Of a DNA stretch of 64,000 nucleotides, positions 28,961 through 42,240 are shown one piece after another. Every line of letters starts with the position of its first letter. The stretch's first letter is position 1. The notes beneath the pieces were generated by a model. It had not been told where the DNA came from, made no database searches, and saw only the letters and a list, made by a program, of their open reading frames with translations. The position numbers and the translations under genes were made by a program. The stretch comes from Megachile rotundata (Eukaryota; Arthropoda; Insecta; Hymenoptera; Megachilidae): the NCBI RefSeq assembly GCF_050947335.1, contig NW_027473713.1, forward strand, positions 1 to 64,000, given 5' to 3'.

Positions 28961-30619
28961 CTCAGATTATTAGTCATATTATGCTTATGTGATCGACAGA
29001 ACGACAATTACTATACTTATTACACTCACTATTATCAATCTAACTCATATTATTAGCCATATTATGCTTATATGATCGACAGAACGACTATTACTATACT
29101 TATTACTCTCATTATTATCAGCCTAACTCATATTATTAGCCATATTATGCTTATATGATCGATAGACGACAATTACTATACTAATTACTCTTATTATTAT
29201 CAATCTAACTCATATTATTAGCCATATTATGCTTATATGATCGATAGAACGACAATTACTGTACTCATTACACTTATTATTATCAATCTAACTCATGTTA
29301 TTAACCATATCATGCTAATATGATCGATAGAACGACAATTACTATACTTATTACACTCACTATTATCAATCTAACTCATATTATTAACCATATTATGCAG
29401 ATATGATCGATATAACGACAATTACTATACTTATTACACTCACTATTATCAATCTAACTCATATTATTAACCATATTATGCAGATATGATGGATAGCACG
29501 ACATTTACTGTACTTATTACTCTTATTGTTATCAATCTAACTCATATTATTAACAATATTATGCAGATATGATCGATAGAACGACAATTACTATACTTAT
29601 TACACTCACTATTATCAATCTAACTCATATTATTAACCATATTATGCAGATATGATCGATATAACGACAATTACTATACTTATTACACTCACTATTATCA
29701 ATCTAACTCATATTATTAACCATATTATGCAGATATGATGGATAGCACGACATTTACTGTACTTATTACTCTTATTGTTATCAATCTAACTCATATTATT
29801 AACAATATTATGCAGATATGATCGATAGAACTACAATTAGTATACTCCTTACTCTTATTATTATCAATCTAACTCATATTATTAGCCATATTATGCTTAT
29901 ATGATCGATAGAACGACAATTAGTATATTCATTACTCTTATTATTATCAATCTAACTCATATCATTAGCCATATTATGCTTATATGATCGATCGAACGAC
30001 AATGGCTATACTCACTTCTCTTATTATTATCAATCTAACTCATATTATTAGCCATATTATGCTTATAGGATCGATAGAACGACAATTACTATACTTATTA
30101 CACTCACTGTTATCAATGTAACTCATATTATTAACCATATTACGCAGATATGATCGATAGAACTACAATTAGTATACTCCTTACTCTTATTATTATCAAT
30201 CTAACTCATATTATTAGCCATATTATGCTTATATGATCGATAGAACGACAATTACTATATTCATTTCTCTTATTATTATCAATCTAATTCATATTATTAG
30301 CCATATTATGCTTATATGATCGACAGAACGACAATTACTATACTTATTACTCTCATTATTATCAGCCTAACTCATATTATTAGCCATATTATGCTAATAT
30401 GATCGATAGAACGACAATTACTATACTTCTTACTCTCATTATTATCAATCTAATTCATATTATTAGCCATATTATGCTTATGTGATCGATAGAAGGACAA
30501 TTACTATACTTATTACTCTTATTATTATGAATCTAACTCATATTATTAACCATATTATGCAGGTATGATCGATAGCACGCCATTTACTACACTTATTACT
30601 CTTATTATTATCAATCTAA
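28961..30619 (+). repeat. HOR unit U17, 20 monomers (1,659 bp)
   Basis: Order: T1 then T9-T27; T2-T8 are deleted at the join near 29,040-29,090. It is otherwise the canonical order. The 82-bp T10 at 29161 has the head TATTAGCC rather than the TATCAGCC head of most T10 copies. Confidence 0.9.
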
Positions 30620-32859
30620 CTCAGATTATTAGTCATATTATGCTTATGTGATCGACAGAACGACAATTACTATACTTATTACACTCACTATTATCAATCT
30701 AACTCATATTATTAACCATATTATGCAGATATGATCGATAGCACGACATTTACTATACTTATTACTCTTATTGTTATCAATCTAACTCATATTATTAACC
30801 ATATTATGCAGACATGATCGATAGAACTACAATTAGTATACTCCTTACTCTTATTATTATCAATCTAACTCATATTATTAGCCATATTATGCTTATATGA
30901 TCGATAGAACGACAATTACTATATTCATTTCTCTTATTATTATCAATCTAACTCATATTATTAGCCATATTATGCTTATATGATCGATAGAAAGACAATT
31001 ACTATACTTATTACACTCACTGTTATCAATCTAACTCATATTATTAACCACATTATGCAAATATGATCGATAGAACGACAATTACTATACTCATTACTCT
31101 TATTATTATCAGCCTAACTCATATTATAAGCCATATTATGCTAATATGATCGATAGAACGACAATTACTATACTTATTACACTCACTATTATCAATCTAA
31201 CTCATATTATTAACCATATTATGCAGATATGATCGATAGAAAGACAATTACTATACTCATTTCTCTCATTATTATCAATCTAACTCATATTATTAGCCAT
31301 ATTATGCTTATATGATCGACAGAACGACTATTACTATACTTATTACTCTCATTATTATCAGCCTAACTCATATTATCAGCCATATTATGCTTATATGATC
31401 GATAGACGACAATTACTATACTAATTACTCTTATTATTATCAATCTAACTCATATTATTAGCCATATTATGCTTATATGATCGATAGAACGACAATTACT
31501 GTACTCATTACACTTATTATTATCAATCTAACTCATGTTATTAACCATATCATGCTAATATGATCGATAGAACGACAATTACTATACTTATTACACTCAC
31601 TATTATCAATCTAACTCATATTATTAACCATATTATGCAGATATGATCGATATAACGACAATTACTATACTTATTACACTCACTATTATCAATCTAACTC
31701 ATATTATTAACCATATTATGCAGATATGATGGATAGCACGACATTTACTGTACTTATTACTCTTATTGTTATCAATCTAACTCATATTATTAACAATATT
31801 ATGCAGATATGATCGATAGAACGACAATTACTATACTGATTACACTCACTATTATCAATCTAACTCATATTATTAACCATATTATGCAGATATGATCGAT
31901 ATAACGACAATTACTATACTTATTACACTCACTATTATCAATCTAACTCATATTATTAACCATATTATGCAGATATGATGGATAGCACGACATTTACTGT
32001 ACTTATTACTCTTATTGTTATCAATCTAACTCATATTATTAACAATATTATGCAGATATGATCGATAGAACTACAATTAGTATACTCCTTACTCTTATTA
32101 TTATCAATCTAACTCATATTATTAGCCATATTATGCTTATATGATCGATAGAACGACAATTAGTATATTCATTACTCTTATTATTATCAATCTAACTCAT
32201 ATCATTAGCCATATTATGCTTATATGATCGATCGAACGACAATGGCTATACTCACTTCTCTTATTATTATCAATCTAACTCATATTATTAGCCATATTAT
32301 GCTTATAGGATCGATAGAACGACAATTACTATACTTATTACACTCACTGTTATCAATGTAACTCATATTATTAACCATATTACGCAGATATGATCGATAG
32401 AACTACAATTAGTATACTCCTTACTCTTATTATTATCAATCTAACTCATATTATTAGCCATATTATGCTTATATGATCGATAGAACGACAATTACTATAT
32501 TCATTTCTCTTATTATTATCAATCTAATTCATATTATTAGCCATATTATGCTTATATGATCGACAGAACGACAATTACTATACTTATTACTCTCATTATT
32601 ATCAGCCTAACTCATATTAATAGCCATATTATGCTAATATGATCGATAGAACGACAATTACTATACTTCTTACTCTCATTATTATCAATCTAATTCATAT
32701 TATTAGCCATATTATGCTTATGTGATCGATAGAAGGACAATTACTATACTTATTACTCTTATTATTATGAATCTAACTCATATTATTAACCATATTATGC
32801 AGGTATGATCGATAGCACGCTATTTACTACACTTATTACTCTTATTATTATCAATCTAA
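30620..32859 (+). repeat. HOR unit U18, canonical 27-monomer HOR (2,240 bp)
   Basis: Second full T1-T27 unit, offset 3,899 from U16. It shares the rare TACTGATTACAC mark in T15 (31836; 27937 in U16), so U16 and U18 descend from one recent duplication. Private changes: TTAATAGCC near 32,618 and CACGCTATTT in T27 near 32,821. Confidence 0.94.
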
Positions 32860-35349
32860 CTCAGATTATTAGTCATATTATGCTTATGTGATCGACAGAA
32901 CGACAATTACTATACTTATTACACTCACTATTATCAATCTAACTCATATTATTAACCATATTATGCAGATATGATCGATAGCACGACATTTACTATACTT
33001 ATTACTCTTATTGTTATCAATCTAACTCATATTATTAACCATATTATGCAGACATGATCGATAGAACTACAATTAGTATACTCCTTACTCTTATTATTAT
33101 CAATCTAACTCATATTATTAGCCATATTATGCTTATATGATCGATAGAACGACAATTACTATATTCATTTCTCTTATTATTATCAATCTAACTCATATTA
33201 TTAGCCATATTATGCTTATATGATCGATAGAAAGACAATTACTATACTTATTACACTCACTGTTATCAATCTAACTCATATTATTAACCACATTATGCAA
33301 ATATGATCGATAGAACGACAATTACTATACTCATTACTCTTATTATTATCAGCCTAACTCATATTATAAGCCATATTATGCTAATATGATCGATAGAACG
33401 ACAATTACTATACTTATTACACTCACTATTATCAATCTAACTCATATTATTAACCATATTATGCAGATATGATCGATAGAACTACAATTAGTATACTCAT
33501 TACTCTTATTATTATCAATCTAACTCATATTATTAGCCATATTAAGCTTATATGATCGATAGAACGACAATTACTATATTCATTTCCCTTATTATTATCA
33601 ACCTAACTCAGATTATTAGCCATATTATGCAGATATGATCTATAGTACGACATTTACTATACTTATTACTCTTATTATTATCAATCTAACTCATATTATT
33701 AGCCATATTATGCTTATATGATCGATAGAACGACAATTACTATATTCATTTCTCTTATTATTATCAATCTAACTCATATTATTAGCCATATTATGCTTAT
33801 ATGATGGATAGAAAGACAATTACTATACTTATTACACTCACTGTTATCAATCTAACTCATATTATTAACCACATTATGCAAATATGATCGATAGAACGAC
33901 AATTACTATACTCATTACTCTTATTATTATCAGCCTAACTCATATTATAAGCCATATTATGCTAATATGATCGATAGAACGACAATTACTATACTTATTA
34001 CACTCACTATTATCAATCTAACTCATATTATTAACCATATTATGCAGATATGATCGATAGAAAGACAATTACTATACTCATTTCTCTCATTATTATCAAT
34101 CTAACTCATATTATTAGCCATATTATGCTTATATGATCGACAGAACGACTATTACTATACTTATTACTCTCATTATTATCAGCCTAACTCATATTATTAG
34201 CCATATTATGCTTATATGATCGATAGAACGACAATTACTGTACTCATTACACTTATTATTATCAATCTAACTCATGTTATTAACCATATCATGCTAATAT
34301 GATCGATAGAACGACAATTACTATACTTATTACACTCACTATTATCAATCTAACTCATATTATTAACCATATTATGCAGATATGATGGATAGCACGACAT
34401 TTACTGTACTTATTACTCTTATTGTTATCAATCTAACTCATATTATTAACAATATTATGCAGATATGATCGATAGAACGACAATTACTATACTTATTACA
34501 CTCACTATTATCAATCTAACTCATATTATTAACCATATTATGCAGATATGATCGATATAACGACAATTACTATACTTATTACACTCACTATTATCAATCT
34601 AACTCATATTATTAACCATATTATGCAGATATGATGGATAGCACGACATTTACTGTACTTATTACTCTTATTGTTATCAATCTAACTCATATTATTAACA
34701 ATATTATGCAGATATGATCGATAGAACTACAATTAGTATACTCCTTACTCTTATTATTATCAATCTAACTCATATTATTAGCCATATTATGCTTATAGGA
34801 TCGATAGAACGACAATTACTATACTTATTACACTCACTGTTATCAATGTAACTCATATTATTAACCATATTATGCAGATATGATCGATAGAACAACAATT
34901 AGTATACTCCTTACTCTTATTATTATCAATCTAACTCATATTATTAGCCATATTATGCTTATATGATCGATAGAACGACAATTACTATATTCATTTCTCT
35001 TATTATTATCAATCTAATTCATATTATTAGCCATATTATGCTTATATGATCGACAGAACGACAATTACTATACTTATTACTCTCATTATTATCAGCCTAA
35101 CTCATATTATTAGCCATATTATGCTAATATGATCGATAGAACGACAATTACTATACTTCTTACTCTCATTATTATCAATCTAATTCATATTATTAGCCAT
35201 ATTATGCTTATGTGATCGATAGAAGGACAATTACTATACTTATTACTCTTATTATTATGAATCTAACTCATATTATTAACCATATTATGCAGGTATGATC
35301 GATAGCACGCCATTTACTACACTTATTACTCTTATTATTATCAATCTAA
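32860..35349 (+). repeat. HOR unit U19, 30 monomers (2,490 bp), transition unit
   Basis: Order: T1-T7; two beta monomers (TACTCATTAC; AAGCTT at 33544 with CATTTCCC); a CAGATTATTAGCC monomer with GATCTATAGTACG (about 33,607); T4-T9, T11, T12, T14-T18, T21-T27. No T10 is present, so the length is exactly 30 x 83. The GATCTATAG monomer is the standard start of the alpha segment in the second domain (40,167; 46,977; 53,038; 61,259). This unit therefore already has the second domain's organisation with a very short beta segment. Confidence 0.87.
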
Positions 35350-38300
35350 CTCAGATTATTAGCCATATTATGCTTATGTGATCGACAGAGCGACAATTAC
35401 TATACTTATTACACTCACTATTATCAATCTAACTCATATTATTAACCATATTATGCAGATATGATCGATAGCACGACATTTACTACAATTACTACTCTTA
35501 TTATTATCATTCTAACTCATATTATTAACCATATTATGCAGATATGATCTCTAGCACGACATTTACTATACTTATTACTCTTATTATTATCAATCTAACT
35601 CATATTATTAACCATATTATGCAGATATGATCGATAGAACTGCAATTAGTATACTCATTACTCTTATTATTATCAATCTAACTCATATTATTAGCCATAT
35701 TATGCTTATATGATCGACAGAACGACAATTACTATATTCATTACACTCACTATTATCAATTTAACACATATTATTAACCATATTATGCTAATATGATCGA
35801 TAGAACGACAATTACTATACTTATTACTCTCATTGTTATCAATCTAACTCATATTATTAGCCATATTATGCTTATGTGATCGATAGAACGACAATTACTA
35901 TACTTATTACACACACTATTATCAATCTAACTCATATTATTAACTATATTATGCAGATATGATCGATAGCACGACATATACTACACTTACTACTCTTATT
36001 ATTATCAATCTAACTCATATTATTAACCATATTATGCAGATATGATCGATAGCACGACATTTACTATACTTATTACTCTTATTATTATCAATCCAACTCA
36101 TATTATTAACCATATTATGCAGATATGATCGATAGAACTACAATTAGTATACTCATTACTCTTATTATTATCAATCTAACTCATATTATTAGCCATATTA
36201 AGCTTATATGATCGATAGAACGACAATTACTACATTCATTTCCCATATTATTATCAATCTAACTCATATTATTAGCCATATTATGCTTATATGATCGACA
36301 GAACGACAATTACTATACTTATTACTCTCATTATTATCAGCCTAACTCATATTATTAGCCATATTATGCTTATATGATCGATAGAACGACAATTACTATA
36401 CTCATTACTCTTATTATTATCAATCTAACTCATGTTATTAGCCATATTATGCTTGTATGATCGATAGAACGACAATTACTATACTCATTACTCTTATTAT
36501 TATCAATCTAACTCATATTATTAGCCATATTATGCAGATATGATCGATATAACGACAATTACTATACTTATTACACTCACTATTATCAATCTAACTCATA
36601 TAATTAACCATATTATGCAGATATGATCGATATAACGACAATTACTATACTTATTACACTCACTATTATCAATCTAACTCATATTATTAACCATATTATG
36701 CAGATATGATCGATAGCACGACATTTACTATACTTATTACTCTTATTATTATCAATCCAACTCATATTATTAACCATATTATGCAGATATGATCGATAGA
36801 ACTACAATTAGTATACTCATTACTCTTATTATTATCAATCTAACTCATATTATTAGCCATATTAAGCTTATATGATCGATAGAACGACAATTACTATATT
36901 CATTTCCCTTATTATTATCAATCTAACTCATATTATTAGCCATATTATGCTTATATGATCGATAGAACGACAATTACTATACTTATTACACTAACTGTTA
37001 TCAATCTAACTCATATTATTAACCATAATATGCAGATATGATCGATAGAACTACAATTAGTATACTCCTTACTCTTATTATTATCAATCTAACTCATATT
37101 ATTAGCCATATTAAGCTTATATGATCGATAGAACGACAATTACTATATTCATTTCCCTTATTATTATCAATCTAACTCATATTATTAGCCATATTATGCT
37201 TATATGATCGACAGAACGACAATTACTATACTTATTACACTAACTGTTATCAATCTAACTCATATTATTAACCATATTATGCAAATATGATCGATAGAAC
37301 GACAATTACTATACTCATTACTCTTATTATTATCGGCCCAACTCATATTATTAGCCATATTATGCTTATATGATCGACAGAACGACAATTACTATACTCA
37401 TTACACTTACTATTATCAATCTAACTCATATTATTAACCATATTATGCTCATATGATCGATAGAACGACCATTACTATACTTATTACTCTCATTGTTATC
37501 AATCTAACTCATATTATTAGCCATATTATGCAGATATGATCGATAGCACGACATTTACTACACTTACTACTCTTATTATTATCAATCTAACTCATATTAT
37601 TAACCATATTATGCAGATATGATCGATAGCACGACATTTACTATACTTATTACTCTTATTATTATCAATCCAACTCATATTATTAACCATATTATGCAGA
37701 TATGATCGATAGAACTACAATTAGTATACTCATTACTCTTATTATTATCAATCTAACTCATATTATTAGCCATATTAAGCTTATATGATCGATAGAACGA
37801 CAATTACTATATTCATTTCCCTTATTATTATCAATCTAACTCATATTATTAGCCATATTATGCTTATATGATCGATAGAACGACAATTACTATACTTATT
37901 ACACTAACTGTTATCAATCTAACTCATATTATTAACCATAATATGCAGATATGATCGATAGAACTACAATTAGTATACTCCTTACTCTTATTATTATCAA
38001 TCTAACTCATATTATTAGCCATATTAAGCTTATATGATCGATAGAACGACAATTACTATATTCATTTCCCTTATTATTATCAATCTAACTCATATTATTA
38101 GCCATATTATGCTTATATGATCGACAGAACGACAATTACTATACTTATTACACTAACTGTTATCAATCTAACTCATATTATTAACCATATTATGCAAATA
38201 TGATCGATAGAACGACAATTACTATACTCATTACTCTTATTATTATCGGCCCAACTCATATTATTAGCCATATTATGCTTATATGATCGACAGAACGACA

Positions 38301-40166
38301 ATTACTATACTCATTACACTTACTATTATCAATCTAACTCATATTATTAACCATATTATGCTCATATGATCGATAGAACGACCATTACTATACTTATTAC
38401 TCTCATTGTTATCAATCTAACTCATATTATTAGCCATATTATGCTTATGTGATCGATAGAACGACAATTACTATACTTATTACTCTTATTATTATGAATC
38501 TAACTCATATTATTAACCATATTATGCAGATATGATCGATAGCACGACATTTACTATACTTATTACTCTTATTGTTATCAATCTAACTCATATTATTAAC
38601 CATATTATGCAGATATGATCGATAGAACTACAATTAGTATACTCATTACTCTTATTATTATCAATCTAACTCATATTATTAGCCATATTATGCTTATATG
38701 ATCGATAGAACGACAATTACTATATTCATTTCTCTTATTATTATCAATCTAACTCATATTATTCGCCATATTATGCTTATATGATCGATAGAACGACAAT
38801 TACTATACTTATTACACTCACTGTTATCAATCTAACTCATATTATTAACCATATTATGCAGATATGATCGATAGAACTACAATTAGTATACTCCTTACTC
38901 TTATTATTATCAATCTAACTCATATTATTAGCCATATTAAGCTTATATGATCGATAGAACGACAATTACTACATTCATTTCCCATATTATTATCAATCTA
39001 ACTCATATTATTAGCCATATTATGCTTATATGATCGACAGAACGACAATTACTATACTTATTACTCTCATTATTATCAGCCTAACTCATATTATTAGCCA
39101 TATTATGCTTATATGATCGATAGAACGACAATTACTATACTCATTACTCTTATTATTATCAATCTAACTCATGTTATTAGCCATATTATGCTTATATGAT
39201 CGATAGAACGACAATTACTATACTCATTACTCTTATTATTATCAATCTAACTCATATTATTAGCCATATTATGCAGATATGATCGATATAACGACAATTA
39301 CTATACTTATTACACTCACTATTATCAATCTAACTCATATTATTAACCATATTATGCTTATATGATCGATAGAACGACAATTACTATACTGATTACTCTT
39401 ATTATTATCAGCCTAACTCATATTATTAGCCATATTATGCTTATATGAACGATAGAACGACAATTACTATACTCATTACTCTTATTATTATCAATCTAGC
39501 TCATATTATTAACCATATTATGCTAATATGATCGATAGAACGACAATTACCATACTTATTACACTCACTATTATCAATCTAACTCATATTATTAACCATA
39601 TTATGCAGATATGATCGATAGCACGACATTTACTACACTTACTACTCTTATTATTATCAATCTAACTCATATTATTAACCATATTATGCAGATATGATCT
39701 ATAGCACGACATTTACTATACTTATTACTCTTATTATTATCAATCTAACTCATATTATTAACCATATTATGCAGACATGATCGATAGAACTACAATTAGT
39801 ATACTTATTACTCTTATTATTATGAATCTAACTCATATTATTAACCATATTATGCAGGTATGATCAATAGCACGACATTTACTACACTTATTACTCTTAC
39901 TATTACCAATCTAACTCAGATTATTAGCAATATTATGCTTATGTGATCGACAGAACGACAATTACTATACCCATTACACTCACTGTTATCAATCTAACTC
40001 ATATTATTAACCATATTATGCACATATGATCGATAGAACGACAATTACTATACTTATTACTCTTAATACTATTATGAATCTAACTCATATTATTAACCAT
40101 ATTATGCAGATATGATCGATAGCACGCCATTTACTACACTTATTATTCTTATTATTATCAATCTAA
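35350..40166 (+). repeat. Beta segment of unit U20, 58 monomers
   Basis: Starts with a T1-like monomer (CAGATTATTAGCC, GACAGAGCG). It then runs through types not in the 27-monomer unit: TACAATTACTAC; GATCTCTAG; GAACTGC; TATATTCATTACAC with AATTTAACAC; CTCATTGTT; CACACACTATT; TAACTATATT; CAATCCAAC; AAGCTT with CATTTCCC or CATTTCCCAT; CATGTTATTAGCC; GATATAACG pairs; CACTAACTG; CATAATATGC; TATCGGCCC; GCTCATATG with GACCATT; ATTCGCC; GAACGATAG; GATCAATAG; ACCCATTACAC; and one 86-bp CTTAATACT monomer (40061). Length 4,817 = 58 x 83 + 3. It contains the 913-bp duplication. No gene-like content. Confidence 0.85.
36675..38444 (+). repeat. 913-bp (11-monomer) tandem duplication in copy A
   Basis: CAATCCAAC at 36755 and 37668, AAGCTT at 36864/37113 and 37777/38026, TATCGGCCC at 37331 and 38244: all spaced 913 = 11 x 83. 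The two copies match until 37,531/38,444, where one has GCAGATATG and the other GCTTATGTG. Copy 1 is about 36,675-37,587 and copy 2 about 37,588-38,444. The same structure lies at +12,871 in copy B. Confidence 0.88.
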
Positions 40167-42240
40167 CTCAGATTATTAGCCATATTATGCAGATATGATC
40201 TATAGCACGACATTTACTATACTTATTACTCTTATTATTATCAATCTAACTCATATTATTAGCCATATTATGCTTATATGATCGATAGAACGACAATTAC
40301 TATATTCATTTCTCTTATTATTATCAATCTAACTCATATTATTAGCCATATTATGCTTATATGATCGATAGAAAGACAATTACTATACTTATTACACTCA
40401 CTGTTATCAATCTAACTCATATTATTAACCACATTATGCAAATATGATCGATAGAACGACAATCACTATACTCATTACTCTTATTATTATCAGCCTAACT
40501 CATATTATAAGCCATATTATGCTAATATGATCGATAGAACGACAATTACTATACTTATTACACTCACTATTATCAATCTAACTCATATTATTAACCATAT
40601 TATGCAGATATGATCGATAGAAAGACAATTACTATACTCATTTCTCTCATTATTATCAATCTAACTAATATTATTAGCCATATTATGCTTATATGATCGA
40701 CAGAACGACTATTACTATACTTATTACTCTCATTATTATCAGCCTAACTCATATTATTAGCCATATTATGCTTATATGATCGATAGACGACAATTACTAT
40801 ACTAATTACTCTTATTATTATCAATCTAACTCATATTATTAGCCATATTATGCTTATATGATCGATAGAACGACAATTACTGTACTCATTACACTTATTA
40901 TTATCAATCTAACTCATGTTATTAACCATATCATGCTAATATGATCGATAGAACGACAATTACTATACTTATTACACTCACTATTATCAATCTAACTCAT
41001 ATTATTAACCATATTATGCAGATATGATCGATATAACGACAATTACTATACTTATTACACTCACTATTATCAATCTATCTCATATTATTAACCATATTAT
41101 GCAGATATGATGGATAGCACGACATTTACTGTACTTATTACTCTTATTGTTATCAATCTAACTCATATTATTAACAATATTATGCAGATATGATCGATAG
41201 AACGACAATTACTATACTTATTACACTCACTATTATCAATCTAACTCATATTATTAACCATATTATGCAGATATGATCGATATAACGACAATTACTATAC
41301 TTATTACACTCACTATTATCAATCTAACTCATATTATTAACCATATTATGCAGATATGATGGATAGCACGACATTTACTGTACTTATTACTCTTATTGTT
41401 ATCAATCTAACTCATATTATTAACAATATTATGCAGATATGATCGATAGAACTACAATTAGTATACTCCTTACTCTTATTATTATCAATCTAACTCATAT
41501 TATTAGCCATATTATGCTTATATGATCGATAGAACGACAATTAGTATATTCATTACTCTTATTATTATCAATCTAACTCATATCATTAGCCATATTATGC
41601 TTATATGATCGATCGAACGACAATGGCTATACTCACTTCTCTTATTATTATCAATCTAACTCATATTATTAGCCATATTATGCTTATAGGATCGATAGAA
41701 CGACAATTACTATACTTATTACACTCACTGTTATCAATGTAACTCATATTATTAACCATATTATGCGGATATGATCGATAGAACTACAATTAGTATACTC
41801 CTTACTCTTATTATTATCAATCTAACTCATATTATTAGCCATATTATGCTTATATGATCGATAGAACGACAATTACTATATTCATTTCTCTTATTATTAT
41901 CAATCTAATTCATATTATTAGCCATATTATGCTTATATGATCGACAGTACGACAATTACTATACTTATTACTCTCATTATTATCAGCCTAACTCATATTA
42001 CTAGCCATATTATGCTAATATGATCGATAGAACGACAATTACTATACTTCTTACTCTCATTATTATCAATCTAATTCATATTATTAGCCATATTATGCTT
42101 ATGTGATCGATAGAAGGACAATTACTATACTTATTACTCTTATTATTATGAATCTAACTCATATTATTAACCATATTATGCAGGTATGATCGATAGCACG
42201 CCATTTACTACACTTATTACTCTTATTATTATCAATCTAA
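40167..42240 (+). repeat. Alpha segment of unit U20, 25 monomers
   Basis: Order: a CAGATTATTAGCC / GATCTATAG monomer, then T4-T27 complete and in order. 25 x 83 - 1 (82-bp T10 at 40782) = 2,074, matching the coordinates. Domain-specific changes compared with U16: AATCACTATAC in T6, CTAACTAAT after T8, CAATCTATCTC after T13 (41071), ATTATGCGG in T22, GACAGTACG in T24, TTACTAGCC at the T25 head. These mark the second-domain lineage of the 27-monomer unit. Confidence 0.9.

Larger units (their letters stand above)
26721..32859 (+). repeat. 3,899-bp tandem period (27 + 20 monomers, then 27)
   Basis: CAATGGC monomers at 26101, 28341, 30000, 32240 and T1 starts at 26721, 28961, 30620, 32860 are spaced 2,240 / 1,659 / 2,240. 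47 monomers less two 1-bp deletions is 3,899. The shared TACTGATTACAC variant supports duplication of a 47-monomer block, not a chance alternation of unit lengths. Confidence 0.88.
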
